64,000 nt of DNA from an uncultured Oscillospiraceae bacterium (GTDB lineage Bacteria; Bacillota; Clostridia; Oscillospirales; Oscillospiraceae), in NCBI GenBank assembly GCA_934646185.1, contig CAKUEH010000013.1, forward strand, positions 4,569 through 68,568, in the 5' to 3' direction. Below the pieces are notes generated by a model. That model was not told the origin of the DNA, did not search any database, and was given only the letters and a program-made list of their open reading frames with translations. Positions within the stretch are counted from its first letter, which is position 1, and every line of letters begins with the position of its first letter. A program made the position numbers and the translations under genes. Shown piece after piece: positions 50,595 to 60,476 of the stretch.

Positions 50595-52568
50595 TTACTT
50601 TTTGTCCGCCTCCGTGCGCAGACGGATGATCTCGTCGCGCAGCACGGCGGCGTATTCGTATTCCATCATGTGCGCGGCCTTGCGCATCTGCGCCTCGAGC
50701 TTTTCGATCTCGCGCGCAAGCTCCTGCCGCGTCATCTTCACGCCGCCCTTGCCCTTGTGCTCCTGGGTGGGGGAGGCGGAGATCTCGATCAGATCCCGGA
50801 TGGATTTGACGATGGTCTTCGGCACGATGCCGTGCGCCTTGTTATACGCGTCCTGGATCTGGCGGCGTCTTGCCGTTTCGTCCATTGCGGCGCGCATGGC
50901 GGGCGTGATCTTATCCGCGTAGAGCAGCACGCGGCCCTGCGCGTTTCGCGCGGCGCGGCCGATGGTCTGGATGAGGCTCGTTTCCGAGCGCAGGAAGCCC
51001 TCCTTGTCGGCGTCGAGGATCGCGATGAGCGATACCTCGGGCAGATCGAGGCCCTCGCGCAGCAGATTGATGCCGATCAGTACGTCGAATTTCGCCATGC
51101 GCAGGTCGCGGATGATCTCCATGCGCTCCATCGCGCCGATGTCCGAGTGCATATAGCGCACGCGGATGCCGTTTTCGGTCAGATATTTTGTCAGATCCTC
51201 CGCCATCTTCTTTGTCAGCGTCGTGACGAGCGTGCGCTCGCCCTTGTCCGTCGTGGCGTTGATCTCGCCGATCAGATCGTCGATCTGCCCCTCGATGGGG
51301 CGCACGAAGACCTCCGGGTCGAGAAGTCCCGTGGGGCGGATGACCTGCTCGGCGATCTGCCCGGCGCGGCTGCGCTCATACTCGGCGGGCGTAGCGGAGA
51401 CATAGATCGCCTGATGGATGCGGTCTGTAAACTCGTCGAAGGTCAAAGGGCGGTTATCATACGCCGACGGCAGGCGGAAGCCGTAGTCGACGAGGCTTTT
51501 CTTGCGCGCGTGGTCGCCGTTGTACATCGCGCGCACCTGCGGCAGCGTGACGTGGCTCTCGTCGACGAAGAGGATGAAATCGTCGGGAAAGTAGTCCAGC
51601 AGCGTCGTCGGCGGGGTGCCGGGGGCGCGGCCGGCAATGACGCGGGAATAATTCTCGATGCCGGAGCAGAAGCCGATCTCCTGCAGCATTTCCAGATCGT
51701 ACTGTGTGCGCTGGCGGATGCGCTGCGCCTCGAGCAGCTTGTCGTGCTCCTCGAAAAAGCGCACCTGCTCCCACATTTCGGCCTCAATATCCTTCATGGC
51801 GCGGGCCATTTTTTCTCTCGACGCGACGTAATGCGACGCGGGGTAAATGGCGACGTGGTTCAAAATGCGCTCGGGTACGCCCGTGATGGCGTTGACCTCG
51901 GAGATGCGGTCGATCTCGTCGCCGAAGAACTCAATGCGGATGGCCCGGCCGGCCCAGTAGGCGGGATAGACCTCCAGCGTATCGCCGCGCACGCGGTAGG
52001 CGTTGCGGACGAAGTTGAGGTCGTTGCGCTCGTAGCGGATCTCGGTCAGCTTGCGCATGAGCTCGTCCCGGTCGTATTCCATGCCGGGGCGGAGCGAGAC
52101 GACCATGTTCTTATAGTCGATCGGGTCGCCCAGACCGTAGATGCAGGAAACAGACGAAACGACGATCACGTCCCGGCGCTCGGACAGCGCGCTCGTCGCG
52201 CTGTGGCGCAGACGCTCGATCTCGTCGTTGATGGCGGAATCCTTTTCGATGTAGGTGTCCGTCTGGGCGATGTACGCCTCAGGCTGGTAATAGTCGTAGT
52301 AGGAAATGAAATATTCCACGGCATTTTCCGGGAAAAACTCGCGGAATTCCGAGCACAGCTGCGCGGCCAGCGTCTTGTTGTGCGCGAGGACCAGCGTGGG
52401 CCTGTTCACGTTGGCGATGATATTCGCCATGGTGAACGTCTTGCCGGAGCCGGTCACGCCGAGCAGGACCTGATCGCTCAGGCCCATGTTGAGCCCCTGC
52501 GTCAGCTTCTCGATGGCCTGCGGCTGGTCGCCGGTGGGCCTGAATTGGGAGTGCAGCTTAAAGTTCAT
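50595..52568 (-). CDS. uvrB: Excinuclease ABC subunit B
   Basis: A 657-aa helicase-like damage verifier of nucleotide excision repair. Walker A is GVTGSGKTF. The beta-hairpin region is SYYDYYQPEAYI. Helicase motifs (VDESHVTLPQ, TPAEYERS, IGRAARN) and the C-terminal UVR domain for UvrC (LAREIEKLEAQMRKAAHMME) are present. The start is MNFKLHSQF; it overlaps radC by 11 bp. uvrA lies 2.4 kb away in the opposite direction. Confidence 0.96.
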   Translation of the reverse strand: MNFKLHSQFRPTGDQPQAIEKLTQGLNMGLSDQVLLGVTGSGKTFTMANIIANVNRPTLVLAHNKTLAAQLCSEFREFFPENAVEYFISYYDYYQPEAYIAQTDTYIEKDSAINDEIERLRHSATSALSERRDVIVVSSVSCIYGLGDPIDYKNMVVSLRPGMEYDRDELMRKLTEIRYERNDLNFVRNAYRVRGDTLEVYPAYWAGRAIRIEFFGDEIDRISEVNAITGVPERILNHVAIYPASHYVASREKMARAMKDIEAEMWEQVRFFEEHDKLLEAQRIRQRTQYDLEMLQEIGFCSGIENYSRVIAGRAPGTPPTTLLDYFPDDFILFVDESHVTLPQVRAMYNGDHARKKSLVDYGFRLPSAYDNRPLTFDEFTDRIHQAIYVSATPAEYERSRAGQIAEQVIRPTGLLDPEVFVRPIEGQIDDLIGEINATTDKGERTLVTTLTKKMAEDLTKYLTENGIRVRYMHSDIGAMERMEIIRDLRMAKFDVLIGINLLREGLDLPEVSLIAILDADKEGFLRSETSLIQTIGRAARNAQGRVLLYADKITPAMRAAMDETARRRQIQDAYNKAHGIVPKTIVKSIRDLIEISASPTQEHKGKGGVKMTRQELAREIEKLEAQMRKAAHMMEYEYAAVLRDEIIRLRTEADKK

Positions 52569-53247
52569 ACGGATCCTCCAGAATGCCGTCGTCGCGCAGA
52601 GAGACAAAATCGTCGTCCGCGACAATGATATGGTCGGCCAGCACGATCCCGACCGCCTCGAGCGCCGCCTTTAACACCAGCGTGGTCTGCCGGTCCTCGG
52701 GGCTCGGCAGCGCGAGACCGCTGGGGTGGTTGTGCGCAAGCACGACGGAGGTCGCGTTCGCGTCCAGCGCGGCCTTGACGACCTTGCGCGCGGCAATGGA
52801 CGCGACGTTCACGCCGCCCCGGTGGATGAGCACGCAGTCGAGCGCCTTGCACTTCGCGTCGAGGCACAGAAGATACACGACCTCCTCGCCTTCGCCGTGG
52901 AAATACGGCAGCAGATACTGGCCGCATTTGGACGTGGTGTCCAGGATCTCGATCTGCGCGCTGCGGCTCATGAGGCAGCGGCGCGCCACCTGCGGCACGA
53001 GCCGGATCAGCTGCGCGGCGGCGTCTCCGACGCCGCTCACCTTTTTAAGCTCGGACTCCGGCGCGGTGAACACGCCGTCGAGCGTCCCGAAGCGGTTTAA
53101 AAGCGCGTGCGCCGCCGGGTTCGTATCGCCGCGCGGCGCGGCGTAATACAGCAGCACCTCCAGCACCTGCACATCCGAAAGAGAGTCCATGCCGCTGGTT
53201 TTGAGCTGTCTGCGCATGCGCTCGCGATGGCCTTCGTGGATGGACAT
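52558..53247 (-). CDS. radC: RadC/JAB1-family DNA repair protein
   Basis: A 229-aa protein. The N-terminal UPF0758 HhH (VSGVGDAAAQLI) is followed by a JAMM metalloprotease-like domain (VLIHRGGVNVASIA, LAHNHPSGLALPSPED). The actual biochemical function of RadC is unsettled. The start 53247 follows AAAGGAGC. Confidence 0.92.
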   Translation of the reverse strand: MSIHEGHRERMRRQLKTSGMDSLSDVQVLEVLLYYAAPRGDTNPAAHALLNRFGTLDGVFTAPESELKKVSGVGDAAAQLIRLVPQVARRCLMSRSAQIEILDTTSKCGQYLLPYFHGEGEEVVYLLCLDAKCKALDCVLIHRGGVNVASIAARKVVKAALDANATSVVLAHNHPSGLALPSPEDRQTTLVLKAALEAVGIVLADHIIVADDDFVSLRDDGILEDPYEL

Positions 53248-53273
53248 GGGCGCGGCTCCTTTCTGCGTTTTTC

Positions 53274-54803
53274 TTACATCAGCGGCGCGAGCAGCCGCAA
53301 AAGCACCCGCAGCACCCGCTGCGTCAGGCGCGTATGACGGCACTGCTCCGCGGTGATCTCCCTGCACCGGGGGAATGTCTGCTCAAAATCGGCCTGCACC
53401 TGCGCGCTCACGGCGGTGTCGTAGAGATACACGGCGTCTTCAAAATGCAGATACAGGCTGCGGAAATCCAGATTGACCGTGCCGACGACGGTCTGCTTCG
53501 TGTCGGCCAGATAGACCTTGGAGTGGATAAAGCCCGGCGTGTATTCAAAAATACGGACGCCGGCGCGCGTCAGCTCCTCATAGTTTGCGCGCGTGACCGC
53601 GTGGACATACCATTTGTCGGGGATGCCGGGCGTGATGATGCGCACGTCGACGCCCGTTTTGGCCGCGACGCACAGCGCCGAGGTCATTTTGTCGTCCAGG
53701 ATCAGATACGGCGTCATGATCCACATCCGCTCCTGCGCGGAGGAGATGACGGACTGCAGGATCGTCGCACCGACATCCTCGTTGTCGAGCGGACTGTCGG
53801 CGAACGGCTGCAGAAAGCCGGTGTTTCCCTGCTTTTCCGGGTAGTCCACGCGGAAGCGGCTCACGTCCTCCTCCGACCGGTCGACATAGCCCCAGAGGGA
53901 CAGAAACATGACCGTCATCGACCACACGGCCTTGCCGCGCACGAGAATGCCGCAGTCCTTCCAGTGGCCGAAGCGCTCGTATTCGTTGATGTATTCGTCG
54001 GCAAGATTGACGCCGCCGGTAAACGCGGCCTTGCCGTCGACGATCAGGAGCTTGCGGTGGTCGCGGTTATTGAGCCGGGCGGAGAGGATCGGGATATAGG
54101 GATTGAAGGCGTGGGCGCGGATGCCCATCTCGCGCAGCTTTTTCGCGTAGCCCATGGGAAGCCGTGTGATGCAGCCGAAATCGTCGTATACGACGCGCAC
54201 GTCGATGCCCTCCGCCGCCTTTTGACGCAGGATCTGCAGAATGAGATCCCACATCTTCCCGGTCGCGATGATAAAAAACTCGACGAAGATATAGCGCTCC
54301 GCCTTTTTCAGCTCCTCCAGCATCGCGGCATAGCAGCTTTCGCCGCTTGGAAAATATTCCGCGTCCGCGTCGTCGTAGATGGGGTAGCCGGAGGCCGAGA
54401 GCAGATAGCGCGCATGGTTGAACGCGGGCGTCCCGGCGGCGGCCAGCTCCCACAGGGGCGCGTCGTCCTGGTGCAACTGCTGCATGGTCACAGCCTCGAT
54501 CGACTGCATCTTCCGGTGCTCGTAGCTGGAAATTTTATTGCCGCCGAAGAGCAGATAGATCGTCAGCCCCGCCACGGGGAAGGCCAGGATCAGCACGATC
54601 CACGCGATCTTGTAGCTGGGATTGACGCCGCACGAGATGATATAGATCACGACCGCCCAGCTCAGCATGTTCGTGGCGATCCGGATCCAGAAAAAGTCGG
54701 CCCGCAGATACGTCGCCATCACGATCAGAAATACGATCTGCAGCGCAATGCCGACCGACACCGCCACGACCCGCTGGAATACCAGCTTTGACAGATTCCG
54801 CAT
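53274..54803 (-). CDS. cls: Cardiolipin synthase (PLD family)
   Basis: A 509-aa enzyme. Two N-terminal helices precede two HKD motifs: HRKLLIVDGKAAFTGGVNLA and HSKVYLADTKQTVVGTVNLD. It joins two phosphatidylglycerols to form cardiolipin at the membrane. Normal length for Firmicute Cls. Confidence 0.95.
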   Translation of the reverse strand: MRNLSKLVFQRVVAVSVGIALQIVFLIVMATYLRADFFWIRIATNMLSWAVVIYIISCGVNPSYKIAWIVLILAFPVAGLTIYLLFGGNKISSYEHRKMQSIEAVTMQQLHQDDAPLWELAAAGTPAFNHARYLLSASGYPIYDDADAEYFPSGESCYAAMLEELKKAERYIFVEFFIIATGKMWDLILQILRQKAAEGIDVRVVYDDFGCITRLPMGYAKKLREMGIRAHAFNPYIPILSARLNNRDHRKLLIVDGKAAFTGGVNLADEYINEYERFGHWKDCGILVRGKAVWSMTVMFLSLWGYVDRSEEDVSRFRVDYPEKQGNTGFLQPFADSPLDNEDVGATILQSVISSAQERMWIMTPYLILDDKMTSALCVAAKTGVDVRIITPGIPDKWYVHAVTRANYEELTRAGVRIFEYTPGFIHSKVYLADTKQTVVGTVNLDFRSLYLHFEDAVYLYDTAVSAQVQADFEQTFPRCREITAEQCRHTRLTQRVLRVLLRLLAPLM

Positions 54804-54907
54804 GTGCTTGTCTCCCCGCTGCTCAAATTTTCTATACTATAGCATGTTCTGTCAGAAGCCGCAAGTCTCTGCTTTTTAAATTTAAAAACTTTTGTTTGAA
54901 AATCATG

Positions 54908-54936
54908 TTGTAGTTTTGAAAAGAATCTGGTATAAT
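54908..54936 (+). promoter_or_regulatory. Promoter of uvrA
   Basis: TTGTAG (54908-54913), a 17-bp spacer and a perfect TATAAT (54931-54936). I see no LexA-type GAAC...GTTC box in the gap. Confidence 0.6.
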
Positions 54937-54986
54937 AAGCAGACTGATTTCTTCAATTTCTAATTTCTCATTTTCAGGAGCGAACC

Positions 54987-57812
54987 ATGGAAAACTGTAT
55001 CCGCGTACAGGGTGCGCGCGTCAATAATCTGAAGAATATCTCCGTCGAGATCCCGCGCGACAAGCTGGTCGTCCTGACCGGCCTGTCCGGCTCGGGCAAA
55101 TCGTCTCTGGCCTTTGATACGATCTTTGCCGAGGGCCAGCGGCGGTATGTCGAGTCGCTGTCGAGCTACGCGCGCATGTTCCTCGGCCAGATGGACAAGC
55201 CGGACGTCGACTCCATCGACGGCCTTTCTCCCGCCATCTCCATCGACCAGAAGACCACCAGCCGCAATCCGCGCTCGACGGTCGGCACGGTCACGGAGAT
55301 CTATGACTATCTGCGCCTTTTGTGGGCGCGCTGCGGCACGCCGCACTGCCCGAAGTGCGGTAAGGAGATCCGCCGCCAGACGGTCGACCAGATCGTCGAC
55401 CAGATCATGTCTCTGCCCGAGCGGACAAAATTTCAGATCCTGTCTCCCGTCGTGCGCGGCAAAAAGGGCGAGCACCAGAAGGTGTTCGAGGACGCCCGGC
55501 GCGGCGGCTACGCCCGCGTGCGCGTCGATGGGAGCCTGTACGAGCTGACGGAGGAAATCCAGCTCGACAAGAACAAAAAGCACCACATCGAGGTCGTCGT
55601 CGACCGGCTGATCATGAAGCCGGACCTTGCACGGAGACTGACGGACTCCGTGGAGACGGCGTCCAATCTCTCCGGCGGCCTTGTCATCCTCAACGAGCTG
55701 GACGGGGACAGGGACACGCTCTTCTCCCAGAACTACGCCTGCGAGGACTGCGGCATCTCCATGCCGGAATTGTCCCCGCGCATGTTCTCGTTCAATAACC
55801 CCTACGGCGCCTGCCCGGTCTGCGCGGGTCTCGGCACGCAGCAGGTCGCAGACCCGCTGCTCATCATCCCCGACCGCTCCAAGTCGATCCTGCAGGGCGC
55901 GATCCAGGCCAGCGGCTGGAACAACGTCCGCGACGACTCTATCGCCCGGATGTATTTTGAGGCGCTGGCGAAAAAATATCATTTCTCCCTGAACGATCCC
56001 ATCGATGCGCTGCCGCAGAAGGCGCTCGACGTCATTCTCTACGGCACGGGCACGGAAAAGCTCACGATCTATTATGAGCGCGCCAACGGCCGCGGCACGC
56101 TCGAGCGGCCGTTTGAGGGCGTCGTCAACAACGTCTCCCGCCGTCTCACCGAGACGCAGTCCGACGCCATGCGCAAGGAGCTTGAAGAGTGCATGTCCGA
56201 GCGTCCGTGCCCCAAATGTCACGGAAAGCGCCTGTCCGACATCAGCCTTGCCGTCACGGTCGGCGGCATGAACATCATGGATTTCTGCGCCATGCCCATT
56301 TCAGAGGAGCTGAAATTCATCGACAATCTGAAGCTGACCGGCTCCATGGCCGTCATTGCCGAGCAGATCGTGCGGGAGATCCGCTCCCGGCTGTCGTTTC
56401 TGCAGGCGGTGGGTCTGAGCTATCTGACGCTCTCGCGCGCCGCCGCCACGCTCTCCGGCGGCGAGAGCCAGCGCATCCGGCTGGCCACGCAGATCGGTTC
56501 GAGCCTCATCGGCGTTCTGTATATCCTCGACGAGCCGTCCATCGGCCTGCACCAGCGCGATAACGACAAGCTGCTGGACACGCTCCGCCGTCTGCGCGAC
56601 ATCGGAAACTCCGTCCTCGTCGTCGAGCATGACGAGGACACCATGCGCGCCGCCGATTTCCTCGTCGACGTCGGCCCCGGCGCGGGCGTCCACGGCGGCG
56701 AGATCATCGCCGCGGGCACGGTCGACGATATCATCGCCGCCCCGCGCTCCATCACGGGTCAGTATCTGTCCGGCGCGAAAAAGATCCCCCTGCCCGAAAA
56801 GCGGCGGGAGGGCAATGGAAAAAGCCTCAAAATTTTCGGCGCGGCGGAAAACAATCTGCGCCACATCGACGTGGAATTCCCGCTCGGCACGTTCACGTGC
56901 GTGACCGGCGTGTCTGGCTCGGGCAAATCGAGTCTGGTCAACGAAATTCTCTATAAAAAGCTCGCGGGCAGTCTCAACCGCGCCCGCACCCGTCCGGGGA
57001 AATTTGACCGCATCGAGGGGCTGGAGCATCTGGACAAGGTCGTCGGCATCGACCAGAGCCCCATCGGGCGCATGCCGAGCTCCAACCCCGCGACATATAC
57101 GGGCGTGTTCAACGACATTCGCGACCTGTTCGCGTCGACCGCTGACGCGCGCACACGCGGCTACGGCCCCGGCCGGTTCTCCTTCAACACAAAGGGCGGC
57201 CGCTGCGAGGCCTGCAGCGGCAACGGCCTTGTGAAGATCGAGATGCACTTTCTGGCTGACGTCTTCGTCCCCTGCGAGGTCTGCCATGGAAAGCGCTATA
57301 ACCGCGAGACGCTCGAAGTTCTGTACAAGGGCAAGAGCATCGCGGACGTGCTCGATATGACGGCGGAGGAGGCGCTGGCGTTCTTCGACAATCTGCCGCG
57401 CATCCGCAATAAGATCGCCACACTCGTTGACGTGGGCCTCGGCTATATCAAGCTCGGCCAGAGCGCCACGACGCTCTCCGGCGGCGAGGCACAGCGCGTC
57501 AAGCTCGCGACGGAGCTTTCCCGCCGCGCGACGGGCCGCACGTTCTATATCCTCGACGAGCCGACGACCGGCCTTCATATGGCGGATGTGCACAAGCTGA
57601 TTGAGGTTTTGCAGCGGCTGGTCGACGCGGGCAACACCGTGCTCGTCATCGAGCACAATCTCGATGTCATCAAGGTCGCGGACTATATCGTCGATCTTGG
57701 GCCGGAGGGCGGCTCCGGCGGCGGACAGATCGTCGCCTGCGGCACGCCGGAGCAGATCGCCGCCTGCCCGGAGAGCTTCACGGGGCAGTATCTGAAAAAG
57801 CTGCTGAAATAA
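54987..57812 (+). CDS. uvrA: Excinuclease ABC subunit A
   Basis: A 941-aa ABC-type damage sensor. Two NBDs: GLSGSGKSSLAFDTIFAEGQ near residue 30 and GVSGSGKSSLVNEIL near 640. Zinc-finger motifs CPKCGKEI, CPKCHGKRL and CEVCHGKRYN are present. The signatures TLSGGESQRIRLA and TLSGGEAQRVKLA complete it. It hands damaged DNA to UvrB. Confidence 0.97.
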   Translation: MENCIRVQGARVNNLKNISVEIPRDKLVVLTGLSGSGKSSLAFDTIFAEGQRRYVESLSSYARMFLGQMDKPDVDSIDGLSPAISIDQKTTSRNPRSTVGTVTEIYDYLRLLWARCGTPHCPKCGKEIRRQTVDQIVDQIMSLPERTKFQILSPVVRGKKGEHQKVFEDARRGGYARVRVDGSLYELTEEIQLDKNKKHHIEVVVDRLIMKPDLARRLTDSVETASNLSGGLVILNELDGDRDTLFSQNYACEDCGISMPELSPRMFSFNNPYGACPVCAGLGTQQVADPLLIIPDRSKSILQGAIQASGWNNVRDDSIARMYFEALAKKYHFSLNDPIDALPQKALDVILYGTGTEKLTIYYERANGRGTLERPFEGVVNNVSRRLTETQSDAMRKELEECMSERPCPKCHGKRLSDISLAVTVGGMNIMDFCAMPISEELKFIDNLKLTGSMAVIAEQIVREIRSRLSFLQAVGLSYLTLSRAAATLSGGESQRIRLATQIGSSLIGVLYILDEPSIGLHQRDNDKLLDTLRRLRDIGNSVLVVEHDEDTMRAADFLVDVGPGAGVHGGEIIAAGTVDDIIAAPRSITGQYLSGAKKIPLPEKRREGNGKSLKIFGAAENNLRHIDVEFPLGTFTCVTGVSGSGKSSLVNEILYKKLAGSLNRARTRPGKFDRIEGLEHLDKVVGIDQSPIGRMPSSNPATYTGVFNDIRDLFASTADARTRGYGPGRFSFNTKGGRCEACSGNGLVKIEMHFLADVFVPCEVCHGKRYNRETLEVLYKGKSIADVLDMTAEEALAFFDNLPRIRNKIATLVDVGLGYIKLGQSATTLSGGEAQRVKLATELSRRATGRTFYILDEPTTGLHMADVHKLIEVLQRLVDAGNTVLVIEHNLDVIKVADYIVDLGPEGGSGGGQIVACGTPEQIAACPESFTGQYLKKLLK

Positions 57813-57838
57813 GCTGCTAACGCAGAAGAGGAGTCGTT

Positions 57839-58531
57839 TTGAATTATTACCTGTCTCTCGCGGCGCTGGTTCCGGCGGTCATTCTGTTTGTCCGCATCTA
57901 TCAGCTCGACCGCATTGAAAAAGAGCCGCGCAGGCTGCTCGGCGTTCTGATCCTGTCGGGCGCGCTGCTGGCGCTCCCGGCGGCGGGGATCCAGCTTTTC
58001 GCGTCGCGGACGCTCGGCGGCGCGTTGGATAAGCGCTCGGCGGCGTTTTTGCTGCTGGATAATTTTCTGGTGGTCGCCGTGAGCGAGGAGGTCTGCAAGG
58101 TCGTCCCCGTGCGTCTTGCCGCGTGGAAGCACCCGGCGTTCGATTACCGGTTCGACGCGGTTGTCTATTCCGTGTCCTCTGCGCTGGGCTTCGCGGCGGT
58201 GGAGAATATTCTGTACGTCGTGCAGTCCGACCTGCGGACGGCGGTATCGCGGGCGGTTTTGTCCGTGCCGGGGCATTTCTTCTTTGCCGTCGCGATGGGG
58301 CTGATCCTCAGCCGGGCCAAGCAGGCCGAAAAGCGGGGAGACGGCCGCAGACGGACAATTTTATGCGCGCTGGCCGTGCTCGTGCCGGTCGTGCTGCACG
58401 GGATCTGGGATCTCTGTCTGGCCGTCCGCAGACCGTGGGCGACTGCTGCGTTCTACTGCTTCGTGCTCGCGTTTTTCATCACGGCGGACTGCGGCCTGCG
58501 CCGCGCTTCGCAGACGGACGCGCGTCTGTGA
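57839..58531 (+). CDS. PrsW-like intramembrane protease
   Basis: A 230-aa polytopic protein of the PrsW/CPBP-like glutamic protease group. Motifs: AVSEEVCKVVPV (EExxK), FDAVVYSVSSALGFAAVENI (ENxxY-type) and GHFFFAVAMG (His). PrsW cleaves anti-sigma factors at the membrane. The start is TTG with GAGGAG upstream, 26 bp after uvrA. The target is unknown. Confidence 0.86.
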   Translation: MNYYLSLAALVPAVILFVRIYQLDRIEKEPRRLLGVLILSGALLALPAAGIQLFASRTLGGALDKRSAAFLLLDNFLVVAVSEEVCKVVPVRLAAWKHPAFDYRFDAVVYSVSSALGFAAVENILYVVQSDLRTAVSRAVLSVPGHFFFAVAMGLILSRAKQAEKRGDGRRRTILCALAVLVPVVLHGIWDLCLAVRRPWATAAFYCFVLAFFITADCGLRRASQTDARL

Positions 58532-58557
58532 GCGGCGCGTTTTCGAAATAGCCGAAC

Positions 58558-58596
58558 AAAAACCGTGCCGGCTGCATTGCAGTCCGTCCGGTTTTT
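58558..58596 (+). terminator. Intrinsic terminator
   Basis: AAAAACCG (from 58558) pairs with CGGTTTTT; inner CTGCA/TGCAG strengthens the hairpin. It ends uvrA-PrsW. Confidence 0.75.
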
Positions 58597-58672
58597 GTAT
58601 TATAATGTCTCTATCAGACGCAGGCCGCTGTGCCTGTGCTGCGTGAAGACTGTCAAAAAGCAGACGCAGTTG

Positions 58673-58954
58673 GTAGGGGCGGGGCTCTGCTCCGCCCGGC
58701 AGAAAACGCTGCGTTTGCGTGAGGATTTGCGGCAAATTCGTATGCACTTACCAGTTTGGTTGTAGGGGCCGATGCCTACATCGGCCCGTTAGGCAGTCAC
58801 GAATTTGCCGGAGGGTTTTCGTAAAAGGCGGTGCGTTCTGCGGGCCGATGTGGGCATCGGCCCCTACAGTACAACGCAGAAGTGCATACGGATTCGCCGG
58901 GAATTTCCGATAATTCGGTGCATCCTGCCGGGCGGAGCAGAGCCCCGCCCCTAC
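58673..58954. repeat. Nested palindromic repeat: family B copy 3 inside a related outer repeat
   Basis: Outer inverted ends GTAGGGGCGGGGCTCTGCTC (from 58673) and ...GAGCAGAGCCCCGCCCCTAC (to 58954). Inside, a flanking layer is inverted as well (TTCGTATGCACTT near 58737, AAGTGCATACGGATTCGCCG near 58879). The centre is family B copy 3 (58762-58867). The 58532-59010 gap has no ORF of merit. Confidence 0.85.
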
Positions 58955-59010
58955 CGGGACTGTGCAGAGCCTTAAACCGACCACATTACCACCAGACAGG
59001 AGGAAACGGC

Positions 59011-60147
59011 ATGATCTATCTTGACAACGCGGCTACGACGCTGCGCAAGCCGCCGTGCGTCATGGACGCGGTCGTGAACGCGATGCGGACCATGGGCAAC
59101 AGCGGCCGCAGCGCGCACGCGGAAAGCCTCGCCGCGTCCCGGACGATCTATGCCGCGCGCGAGGCACTGGCCGGCCTGTTCGGCTGCGAACGCGCCGACC
59201 ATGTGTGCTTCACGGCCAATTCGACCGAGGCGCTGAACATTGCGATCTCCGGCCTGTTTGCGCCGGGCGACCACGTGCTCTCGACCGATCTGGAGCACAA
59301 TTCCGTCCTGCGCCCCCTGTACCGCGAGATGGAGCGAGGCGTTTCGGTCAGCTTCCTGCCCGCATCCCGGAAAGGCTGTATCGACTATGCCGATTTTGAC
59401 CGGCTGCTGCAGAAAAATACAAAAGCCGTCGTGTGTACGGCAGGCTCGAACCTGACGGGGAATCTGCTGGATCTGACGCGCATCGGCGCGTTCTGCGCGG
59501 CGCACGGACTGCTGTTCGTGGTCGACGCGTCGCAGACGGCGGGCGTGTTCCCCATCGACATGCGCGCGCAGCACATCAGCGTCCTGTGCTTCACCGGCCA
59601 CAAGAGCCTCATGGGCCCGCAGGGCACAGGCGGCCTGTGCGTCGCGGAGGGCGTGGATATCCGCCCCTGGTGCGTCGGCGGGACGGGTGTGCAGACGTTT
59701 CTGCCGTCGCAGCCGCCGCAGTACCCCACAAGGCTTGAGGCCGGGACGCGCAACGGCCACGGCATCGCGGGCCTGCTTGCCGCCGTGAATTTTATCCGGG
59801 AGACAGGCATGGACGCTATCCGCACGCACGAGCTTGCGCTGGCCCGCCGGTTTTACGAGGGCGTGAAGGACGCGGACGGCGTGCGTATCTGCGGCGATTT
59901 TTCAGATCCGATGCGCGCGCCGGTCGTGGCGCTCAATATCCGGGATGCAGAATCGTCCATGATCGCCGACGTGCTGGCCGAAGAGTATGACATCGCCGTC
60001 CGGGCAGGCGCGCACTGCGCGCCGCGCATGCATGAGGCGCTCGGGACGGTGGAGCAGGGCGCGGTGCGCTTCAGCTTCGGCTACTACAACACGGAGGAGG
60101 AAACGGACGCAGCCATTGCCGCCGTCCGGGAGCTGGCGGAGCAATGA
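59011..60147 (+). CDS. Class V aminotransferase / cysteine desulfurase (EF2568/TIGR01977-like)
   Basis: A 378-aa PLP enzyme. Lys198 (FTGHKSLMGPQG) binds PLP, and Cys336 (RAGAHCAPRM) is the group II (SufS/CsdB-type) sulfur-accepting residue. The N-terminus DNAATTLRKP is also group II. Close relatives (the EF2568 type) lie in selenium-dependent molybdenum hydroxylase clusters. The next two genes here, a DUF3343 and a Se-type hydroxylase, support that role, probably sulfur or selenium mobilisation. AGGAGGAAAC precedes the ATG. Confidence 0.87.
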   Translation: MIYLDNAATTLRKPPCVMDAVVNAMRTMGNSGRSAHAESLAASRTIYAAREALAGLFGCERADHVCFTANSTEALNIAISGLFAPGDHVLSTDLEHNSVLRPLYREMERGVSVSFLPASRKGCIDYADFDRLLQKNTKAVVCTAGSNLTGNLLDLTRIGAFCAAHGLLFVVDASQTAGVFPIDMRAQHISVLCFTGHKSLMGPQGTGGLCVAEGVDIRPWCVGGTGVQTFLPSQPPQYPTRLEAGTRNGHGIAGLLAAVNFIRETGMDAIRTHELALARRFYEGVKDADGVRICGDFSDPMRAPVVALNIRDAESSMIADVLAEEYDIAVRAGAHCAPRMHEALGTVEQGAVRFSFGYYNTEEETDAAIAAVRELAEQ

Positions 60148-60380
60148 GAGAAAAAAAGCAGTGGCTCATCGTCACATTTTATACCACAAGCGCAGTCATG
60201 GCGGCGGAAAAGGCCTGCGAACAGGCGGGGCTTCCCGGCAGGATTATCCCCGTCCCGCGCGAAATCACCTCGGACTGCGGCCTCGGCTGGCGCACAGAGC
60301 CGGAAAACCGCGAGCGGACCGAAGCGCTGTTTCAGTCGCTGGCGCTGGAGACAGACGGATATCATATCTGCATGCTTTAA
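60144..60380 (+). CDS. DUF3343, putative Se/S carrier-like protein
   Basis: A 78-aa protein coupled to the desulfurase by an ATGA overlap. VTFYTTSAVMAAEKACEQAG, then PREITSDCGLGWRTEPENRE with one conserved Cys in SDCGLG. This is the pattern of DUF3343 (Se/S-carrier-like) proteins. It may take persulfide or selenium from the desulfurase for the molybdenum centre. That is inferred from family and neighbours. Confidence 0.85.
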   Translation: MREKKQWLIVTFYTTSAVMAAEKACEQAGLPGRIIPVPREITSDCGLGWRTEPENRERTEALFQSLALETDGYHICML

Positions 60381-60441
60381 GCGCAGCTGGCAGGGGCAGG
60401 GCGTTATTTATAAATAGAATAACGATCGACCGCCCCGTTTC

Positions 60442-60470
60442 TTGCAACATGCAAAAAATTATTGTATAAT
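60442..60470 (+). promoter_or_regulatory. Promoter of the xanthine dehydrogenase-ferredoxin operon
   Basis: TTGCAA (60442-60447), a 17-bp spacer and a perfect TATAAT (60465-60470). The expected start is near 60477, leaving a leader of about 118 nt. Confidence 0.75.
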
Positions 60471-60476
60471 GATAAA

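Noticed and set aside
54804..54986. LexA box ahead of uvrA
   Set aside because: No GAAC-N4-GTTC-type palindrome found near the promoter.
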